DNA from: a virus
Length of the DNA stretch: 42,565 bases
Virus record (IMG/VR): IMGVR_UViG_3300017781_000025
Coordinates: 1 to 42,565 of that record
Strand: one strand, 5' to 3'
Within the stretch, counting starts at the first letter, position 1; each line of letters opens with the position of its first letter. Below are positions 37,195-42,565 of the stretch, piece by piece. A program made the position numbers and the translations under genes. The notes under the pieces are model-generated. The model was not told the origin of the DNA. It was given only the letters and a program-made list of their open reading frames with translations, and made no database searches.

Positions 37195-38714
37195 TAGAAC
37201 TCAACAGAGAAGTTTCCGCGACGTTGAAGATAAGTCATAAGCCAAGTGTAAGCGTCGAGAAGATCATCATGAGACGTCGCCCCTACGTTAATTAGCTGAT
37301 CTATAAGAGCATCGAACTTCCTGTATTTGTTAAAAATAACTTTTTTATTTTCCAAAAGACCGAGAGTACCTCTGAACCTCGCGACTTTATCTCCCCGGAA
37401 TCCTTTTACTTCGTGGACATGCAGATTACCTAGACCTCTTTCGTTTAACAAGACACGACGAAGGTCAGCCGCAAGAGAAGCCTGATAAGCCACAGCTTCA
37501 ACAACGAGAGTCACTGTGGAGTACGTGGGGAAATGTTGATCGTTCTGTAGTTCTAGGATTCCCCACTCAACTAACATGTCGCACAACAAGTCAATCTTTT
37601 CAAGGTTGCCTATGGTCCGCACCTGATGTGCATCGATGACGTAGTATTTGTCCCCGAGTCTCCCACCGAGAACAAAAGCGGTGTAATCAGAAGTCTCGTT
37701 CTTGCTGGCGGATAGATCGATCCCTACAGCCAAGGAATCAAACTCAGTTTCGACTTCCCCTTTAACGATCAAGTCAGGAGAAAGGACGAGATCTGAAGTC
37801 ATTACAGGTTGTTGCTGGTACTGGTAAGCAAAAGCAACAGGATCCAGTTCTTTTTGGCCTTGCAGATATTCGACAGACCACTGCTCAGGCCAATAACTAA
37901 CCGCTTCCCCGTCTTTGTTGTACGTGAGTGCTTCTTGTGAGACTTGTTTCCAGCCCTTCTGCGGGATAAACATTGTTTTATGTATATCCAAAGGGTGAAA
38001 ACGAGTTCCTAGACAGATAGATCGACCTCCCTCAAACACGATGGGAGCAATGACCGATGACCAGTTACCGTTCATCTCCTCACGAACAGTAGGGTTTTTA
38101 ATATCGGTACTTGATTTAATAGGGTCATCCACGATCACGAGGTGAGCTCGTTTAGACGTAATCGAACCTCTCAGACCAGCTGCTCTTAAGGTAAATTCCT
38201 CGTCACCAATACGAGTGATGCCCGCATAATCAAAGTCGACAGACCAGCCTATGTCGCTTTGCATCCCAGCTTTTAACTTGACTTTTGGAAATATTTTTTT
38301 GAAAGTCGATGAATCGATAATTTGTTTAATAATTCGACTTTTGGGAATAGCTGTCGCGATGTTGTATGAGCAATAAATAATCTGAAGAGGTCTACCAGCC
38401 TGTGTATGTCTGCCGATAACCCAAGCAGTAAACAAGTTGAGTACAGTGCTTTTGGCTGAACCACGAGGACTCAGAATATCTAAGTTCGGACCCGCGATAT
38501 CTATAAGGTACTTATTGCTTTCTCCAGTTATGAGCTCTCTATGCCACTCCAGCATATGTCTGGCTGGAGGTTTATCTAAAAGAGTGCAGAAGGTTAAGAA
38601 ATCAGTCTGTGCACGAGAGAACACATTATCGATCGTCGTGTCTTCAGTTTCCAACGCTTTTTGAGCGCGTAGTTTTAAAGCTCGGCGATACGCGAATGTT
38701 TCCCTGCTAGGCAT
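37194..38714 (-). CDS. Large terminase subunit
   Basis: This 506-residue protein has a Walker A-like SPRGSAKST (82-90), Walker B LVIVDDPIK (192-200), and C-terminal RNase H-like nuclease residues: D333 in VGIDLSASKNETSDYTAF, E406 in VVEAVAY and D483/D487 in HDDLLDAY. It cuts concatemeric DNA and drives it into the prohead through the portal. Length is normal for the family. No small subunit is adjacent; a candidate lies at 41142-41672. The gene is divergent from the GT4 gene, separated by 44 bases. Confidence 0.85.
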   Translation of the reverse strand: MPSRETFAYRRALKLRAQKALETEDTTIDNVFSRAQTDFLTFCTLLDKPPARHMLEWHRELITGESNKYLIDIAGPNLDILSPRGSAKSTVLNLFTAWVIGRHTQAGRPLQIIYCSYNIATAIPKSRIIKQIIDSSTFKKIFPKVKLKAGMQSDIGWSVDFDYAGITRIGDEEFTLRAAGLRGSITSKRAHLVIVDDPIKSSTDIKNPTVREEMNGNWSSVIAPIVFEGGRSICLGTRFHPLDIHKTMFIPQKGWKQVSQEALTYNKDGEAVSYWPEQWSVEYLQGQKELDPVAFAYQYQQQPVMTSDLVLSPDLIVKGEVETEFDSLAVGIDLSASKNETSDYTAFVLGGRLGDKYYVIDAHQVRTIGNLEKIDLLCDMLVEWGILELQNDQHFPTYSTVTLVVEAVAYQASLAADLRRVLLNERGLGNLHVHEVKGFRGDKVARFRGTLGLLENKKVIFNKYRKFDALIDQLINVGATSHDDLLDAYTWLMTYLQRRGNFSVEF

Positions 38715-38758
38715 TATCTAGTACTGTTTGTATACTGATACCGAAAGTCTAGACCCCA

Positions 38759-39922
38759 ATGGCAAAGATTCTGTGGTACGGAGATGCTGTTTCAAATACA
38801 GGGTTTGCACGAGTAACTCACAGTATTCTCGAGCATTTATCGAAAACCAATGAAGTCGTCGTATACGGCATTAACTACACAGGGGACCCTCACCCGTACC
38901 CGTTCAAAATTTATCCTGCTGCACCGCACAACCCCGCTGATCGTTTTGGTCTAGGTAGAATTCAGTCAATCGTCGAAAACGAACGTCCAGACTGGTTTAT
39001 TTGCCTTAATGATATTTGGATCGTCAATCAAGTTTGGGAACGGATTCACCTTTTAAAACATCAACTCAAGTTCAAATTTATTGGTTATTTCCCCACAGAT
39101 TCTGAGTGGTACCCCCTCTCGATGTTGAGGTATATCAAAGACTTCGACTTTGCTATTACGTTTACTATCGAGCAAGCCCAAAGGCTAATGGCTCATGGAA
39201 TTCAACCTAAAAAATTAGGGGTGATCCCTCATGGACTTGATAAAGGAAAATTTCATGAGCTAGACATGATTGAGACTCGTAAAAAACTTGGTGTACCTCT
39301 AGACAAATTTGTCGTATTTAACGGCAATAGAAATCAACCTAGAAAGAATATCGACCTGACAATCAAAGCATTTGCTGAGTTTGCCACGGGGAAAGACGAT
39401 GTCATGTTGTACCTGCACATGGGAGAAAAGGATCTCGGGTGGGCGGTAAAAGAGCTTTTTGAAACTGAGATGCGTCGAAGAGGAAACGATCCCACTCAGA
39501 AACTGGCTTTGACACCAAACATGAACTACATGGGCGCTCCACCTGATGAGCAGCTCAATCTTATTTACAACATCTCGGATGTCGGAATCAATACGGCCAA
39601 CGGTGAAGGATGGGGTTTAGTTCCTTTTGAACATGCTCTTTGTCGAAAACCTCAGATCGTTCCGAACCACACCTCTTGTAAAGATGTCTGGCAGGGTAAG
39701 GGTTTATTGATTGATGTAGCTGCGTGGATTACCGATAAAGATCTCGGCGTCGAGCGGGGAATTATCGACTATAAACATGCTGCAGAACTTCTAAATAAAG
39801 TTTACGAAGATAAAGATTATCGTAAAAAAGTAGCTGACGATTGCTTTGAAGTTACTCAAAATCCTTCGTATTCCTGGGAACGGGTAGCCGAAGGATTTAC
39901 TAAAGCAATGGAGACTGCCTAA
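38759..39922 (+). CDS. GT4-family glycosyltransferase
   Basis: This 387-residue protein is a GT-B-fold glycosyltransferase. The start MAKILWYGDAVSNTGFARVT and VIPHGLDKGKF are typical, RNQPRKNIDLTI gives the nucleotide-binding region, and NGEGWGLVPFEHALC (281-295) is the E-x7-E sugar-nucleotide motif. It is likely to transfer a hexose from an NDP-sugar. It overlaps the next gene by one base (TAATG) and forms a pair with the beta-propeller protein. The substrate is unknown. Confidence 0.8.
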   Translation: MAKILWYGDAVSNTGFARVTHSILEHLSKTNEVVVYGINYTGDPHPYPFKIYPAAPHNPADRFGLGRIQSIVENERPDWFICLNDIWIVNQVWERIHLLKHQLKFKFIGYFPTDSEWYPLSMLRYIKDFDFAITFTIEQAQRLMAHGIQPKKLGVIPHGLDKGKFHELDMIETRKKLGVPLDKFVVFNGNRNQPRKNIDLTIKAFAEFATGKDDVMLYLHMGEKDLGWAVKELFETEMRRRGNDPTQKLALTPNMNYMGAPPDEQLNLIYNISDVGINTANGEGWGLVPFEHALCRKPQIVPNHTSCKDVWQGKGLLIDVAAWITDKDLGVERGIIDYKHAAELLNKVYEDKDYRKKVADDCFEVTQNPSYSWERVAEGFTKAMETA

Positions 39923-41013
39923 TGACACTTCAAATCAACCGACACACCACTGCGCTTAAGTATCTTCAAGTACCTATTAATATTCGACAGAAAGATGGTT
40001 ACGCCACTGTTTATCAACAGGCCGATGATATTGGAGGAAAATTTACGAGAATCAACTGGGGACTGCCTGACCAAGCAATTGCAAATTTTAGTCCTTGTCT
40101 ACTAACTCGCAAAGGCCACAAACTTATTTCGTTCAGGAGTCAACCTGAACCTTTTGTATTCAGACACGACAGAAAATATTTTTACTACAACAACACCCCA
40201 ACTGATATCTATATCGGTGAACTAGTAGCAGAAGATCGTATTGAGAATGCACGCAAAATCAGATCTACACCTCATAGGTTGAGCTACGAAGATGCTCGAC
40301 TTTTTGAAGGTCCAGACAAAGAACTTTACATGCAGTTTATTACAAGTTCTTACGCTTCGAAATGGGATACTTCATCTCGCATGCTCGTGAAAAGCCCCAA
40401 AGTTTGCGTGGGAAAAGTTGATAAAAAAGGCCAGGTAACAGACTGTGTTTACCCTCCTGCTGGGCAAAATTTAGTTAAAGATAAAGCTGAGAAAAACTGG
40501 TGTTTCTTTACTGATGGCGAAAAATTAAGGTTGCAGTATTCAACTCTGCCTCTTGTCTTTAAAACTCCTGGAGAACCCGATCGAGTAATTGATTCGTCGT
40601 CTCTCAAAAAGGTCGTCAGTGATTGTCCTACCTTTAACTCGACCGCTCCTATAAAAATCGGAGACGAGTGGTTGGTGTTTTTCCACTGGAAATACATGGC
40701 TTTTGATACAAAGACACAGAGGCAACACCTTCTTTATCACCTAGGCGTATACACACTCGATGAAGGTCTTACTAAAATTACGCGGCAATGCACTGAAGCA
40801 CTTTTTAGTGGCTCTTTGCACGACGATTTAATTTGGTGGACTGACTGCACAGGTCAACCTGTTTCTACGCAACCTGCTTGTATCTTGCCTTTCGGAGGTA
40901 GTTACGTCGAAGAAGACGACACAATCGAACTAGCTCTCGGAGTTAATGATTCCTTCATGGGAATCTTTAAGTGTCCTCTGGTCAATATCCTCGGACTCCT
41001 CGAACCCGTTTAG
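39922..41013 (+). CDS. GH130-like beta-propeller protein
   Basis: This 363-residue protein carries the GH130-like propeller signs: SYEDARLFEG (E123, D124, R126), EKNWCFF (about 190-196), FNSTAPIKIGDEWLVFFHWK, and a final blade with ELALGVNDSFMGIFKC. GH130 enzymes cleave or phosphorylyse mannosides; viral relatives can be linked to glycan synthesis. Catalytic function cannot be claimed as only some residues are visible. It is co-translated with the GT4 gene, so they probably act on one glycan. Its last 84 bases overlap the convergent gene. Confidence 0.6.
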   Translation: MTLQINRHTTALKYLQVPINIRQKDGYATVYQQADDIGGKFTRINWGLPDQAIANFSPCLLTRKGHKLISFRSQPEPFVFRHDRKYFYYNNTPTDIYIGELVAEDRIENARKIRSTPHRLSYEDARLFEGPDKELYMQFITSSYASKWDTSSRMLVKSPKVCVGKVDKKGQVTDCVYPPAGQNLVKDKAEKNWCFFTDGEKLRLQYSTLPLVFKTPGEPDRVIDSSSLKKVVSDCPTFNSTAPIKIGDEWLVFFHWKYMAFDTKTQRQHLLYHLGVYTLDEGLTKITRQCTEALFSGSLHDDLIWWTDCTGQPVSTQPACILPFGGSYVEEDDTIELALGVNDSFMGIFKCPLVNILGLLEPV

Positions 41014-41175
41014 ATACGTGACGATGAGTTCTTTAAGCTCGTTGTAGCGAACAAACCAATCCGGCAGTAGACCGTAATGCGGTAAAACTTCTCTGTCGTA
41101 TTCGGTGTCTTCGATGTACTGAATAATTCGTTCAGCGTCCGTCACGTTTTTTCTTCGCGTTCGATTGTTGACCAC
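40930..41175 (-). CDS. Small acidic hypothetical protein
   Basis: This is an 81-residue protein with a GTG start, MVNNRTRRKNVTDAERIIQY, and helical segments (YDREVLPHYGLLPDWFVRYN, then ELKELIVTYLNGFEESEDID). No family was recognised. Its start overlaps the gene upstream by 34 bases in another frame, and its last 84 bases lie opposite the propeller gene. It may be a small packaging or assembly protein. Confidence 0.45.
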   Translation of the reverse strand: MVNNRTRRKNVTDAERIIQYIEDTEYDREVLPHYGLLPDWFVRYNELKELIVTYLNGFEESEDIDQRTLKDSHEGIINSES

Positions 41176-41672
41176 ACAACGATAGAAGCATCGTCGAGTA
41201 AATCGGCCATCGTAGGAGAATCTTCGAAGCTATTCATTAGTTCTCGCAGGCATCGATCAGCTCCAGCAAGCAGAAGTCCGCGTCGATCAACACCGTCAGT
41301 GAGCTGTCGGACTGCTTGAATGTGAGACCGAAGCTCTTTTTGAAGTACAGAAATTTTTGTTGCCGCTGTGGCATAGTCCAACATCCCTGTGTTGGTCATA
41401 TCTCTTACGTTATCGATATCCATCTTCAGACTGTCGATTTCAATTAACAAGACTTTACGTAGATCTTGTTTGGGATATTTTTCTTGCACCCAGGCGGATA
41501 AATCGGCAATTGAGCCGTTATAACCAGGACGCAAAAAACGAGCATATAAATACGACTCAATTTCGCTAGTGCTGTTCTTGACATAGTGCAAGAAAGCATC
41601 CTTTTCAGTTTTGCCTAATGCTGTAAGCCAAGCCCCGACTGTACTAGTATCGCGAACTTGTGTTTCAATCAT
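41142..41672 (-). CDS. Possible small terminase subunit
   Basis: This 176-residue protein is mostly helical: SIADLSAWVQEKYPKQDLRK has helix-turn-helix-like spacing, followed by LLIEIDSLKMDIDNVRDMTN and a long helical end. Small terminase subunits often combine a DNA-binding helix-turn-helix with oligomerising helices, and this one lies upstream of the terminase module on the same strand, although the GT island separates them. The call is tentative. It overlaps the internal protein gene by four bases. Confidence 0.35.
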   Translation of the reverse strand: MIETQVRDTSTVGAWLTALGKTEKDAFLHYVKNSTSEIESYLYARFLRPGYNGSIADLSAWVQEKYPKQDLRKVLLIEIDSLKMDIDNVRDMTNTGMLDYATAATKISVLQKELRSHIQAVRQLTDGVDRRGLLLAGADRCLRELMNSFEDSPTMADLLDDASIVVWSTIEREEKT

Positions 41673-42481
41673 CCGAAGAATCGCTGACCAGTAAGCGCAA
41701 TATTCATTGCGTTTTGACGTAAATCTTTGGTAGCACCCACATTCGCACGAACGCGTGCAAGATCACTTTCTGTTCTGGCTTTGTTAAGAGTCAAATTACC
41801 GACAATCTGCGCATCATATTTAGCCAGATCACCGGCAATTCGCTGTGAACCAAGAGCAAGATTTGCTGCTCCAGTTGCACGGGTTTGGGCCATAGCTCCC
41901 AAATCTTGCGCATACCTTTGAGCAATATTAGTTTTCGCGCCTTCTTGTAAGGCTTTAAGACCAAGATTCGTATAAGCTAAGTTCTGAGCAAGTGTGTTGT
42001 CACCCCCGCGTGCTGCTGTGGCAGCTTGGCTTAAGAACTGAGGATCAAGCAGTCCAACACTAAGTCTTGCGTTACCAAGTGCAGATTGTAAATCAAGTCC
42101 TTTACCGATAAGATCGGCAACCTCTTTGACTTGCGCCTGCGAAGAAAGCTGACCACGCTCTGCCGCATCTCGTAAAGCAGTCAATTGTCCGCTTGAGAGA
42201 CTTGACCCTAAAAGACCTTGAGCACCAGAAACACTAGAGACAGTTTGTCCATAACGTTGTCCAGCTAAAGTCAGAGGAGCATTAGCTGACGCAGCTTGAG
42301 CTCCATACTTTGCGTAATAATCTATAGGGGCGGGTCCAACAGCAGCGCTACCTCCACTACTGGAGGACCCTCCTTCTCCTGAAAGAGCGCCGCCAACTGC
42401 GCCGACAAGAGCTCCGGGTGGACCGCCTGCAGCGAAACCGGAAAGGCCGCCTTTAATTATATTGCCGATATTTAATCCCAT
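41669..42481 (-). CDS. Internal virion / ejection-type protein
   Basis: This 270-residue protein begins with a Gly/Ala-rich hydrophobic stretch (GGLSGFAAGGPPGALVGAVG, about residues 12-31), then helical Ala/Gln-rich parts (ALRDAAERGQLSSQAQVKEV). This resembles podovirus gp14-like internal proteins that insert into the host envelope during DNA ejection. No definite family match was made. Its stop overlaps the start of the gene after it by four bases. Confidence 0.45.
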   Translation of the reverse strand: MGLNIGNIIKGGLSGFAAGGPPGALVGAVGGALSGEGGSSSSGGSAAVGPAPIDYYAKYGAQAASANAPLTLAGQRYGQTVSSVSGAQGLLGSSLSSGQLTALRDAAERGQLSSQAQVKEVADLIGKGLDLQSALGNARLSVGLLDPQFLSQAATAARGGDNTLAQNLAYTNLGLKALQEGAKTNIAQRYAQDLGAMAQTRATGAANLALGSQRIAGDLAKYDAQIVGNLTLNKARTESDLARVRANVGATKDLRQNAMNIALTGQRFFG

Positions 42482-42483
42482 GA

Positions 42484-42565
42484 TTACTTAAGTACCGAAG
42501 AACCCATTTTGTAAGCTCCGATAACGCTAGGAGCTGTAGCGTTCATTGCTTGCATGACACTCACA
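42484..42565 (-). CDS. C-terminal end of a partial gene
   Basis: An open minus-strand frame enters the window at its right end and stops at TAA (42484-42486). The last residues are MQAMNATAPSVIGAYKMGSS then VLK. Its stop is two bases ahead of the internal-protein ATG, so it is the preceding gene of the same operon. Too little is visible to name it. Confidence 0.5.
   Translation of the reverse strand, partial: VSVMQAMNATAPSVIGAYKMGSSVLK

Noticed and set aside
27391-38714. Assignment to T4-like cyanomyoviruses
   Set aside because: Several small genes resemble those of T4-like cyanophages, but the capsid, portal and terminase do not show the sizes or motifs of gp23, gp20 and gp17.
1-42565. Prophage or integrated element with attachment sites
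   Set aside because: No integrase, host gene or flanking repeat was found. The window is phage from end to end, which is consistent with a free phage genome.

Overview
This window reads as part of the genome of a tailed, double-stranded DNA bacteriophage, most likely a marine cyanophage of Synechococcus or Prochlorococcus. The phage call rests on a large terminase, a portal with an overlapping scaffold gene, an N4-gp56-like major capsid protein, a long run of fibre and collar proteins, and an exported lytic enzyme. The cyanophage call is an inference from recognised family patterns: several small basic proteins, WD-like 'WF-x-VYDG' modules, repeated 2OG-Fe(II) oxygenases, an NblA-like protein and a DUF3310 protein. 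The capsid, portal and terminase do not look like T4 gp23, gp20 or gp17, so this is probably not an ordinary T4-like cyanomyovirus. No tape-measure gene, DNA polymerase, integrase or tRNA was seen.

Layout. The minus strand carries the virion programme. Reading leftwards from the right end: an internal-core-like protein and a possible small terminase (42.5-41.1 kb); terminase and glycosyltransferases (38.7-34.0 kb); portal and scaffold (33.9-31.2 kb), closed by a terminator; two capsid genes (29.4-27.4 kb), closed by another terminator; head-tail and fibre genes (26.4-21.0 kb); a lysis-type enzyme and small genes (20.0-17.3 kb); the large fibre cluster (13.8-5.5 kb), with two 29-unit 14-residue repeat proteins; and small basic and accessory proteins (4.8-0 kb).

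This minus-strand backbone is interrupted by eight short plus-strand islands: 0.9-2.0, 2.8-3.8, 4.9-5.5, 14.2-17.4, 20.2-21.0, 26.5-27.0, 30.4-30.7 and 38.8-41.0 kb. They carry accessory functions: exported proteins, holin-like membrane proteins, oxygenases, DNA-binding regulators, a methyltransferase-like relic, a Dps-like protein, and a glycosyltransferase with a beta-propeller partner. All eight convergent junctions overlap or abut within 2 bases.

How the genes may work together. The packaging, capsid and fibre genes build the particle. The membrane proteins and the signal-peptide lytic transglycosylase probably open the cell. The NblA-like protein could direct degradation of host phycobilisomes. 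Three oxygenases, three glycosyltransferases and a GH130-like propeller sit beside Ser-Gly-rich fibres, which suggests, only as a hypothesis, modification of the virion surface.

The observations most worth following up are the paired fibres with exactly 29 repeats each, the roughly 490-base two-frame portal/scaffold overlap, the NblA-like gene, the split DUF5872-like protein with another gene inserted in it, and genes that appear to lack a canonical start codon. All functional calls were made by eye from sequence, with no database search.
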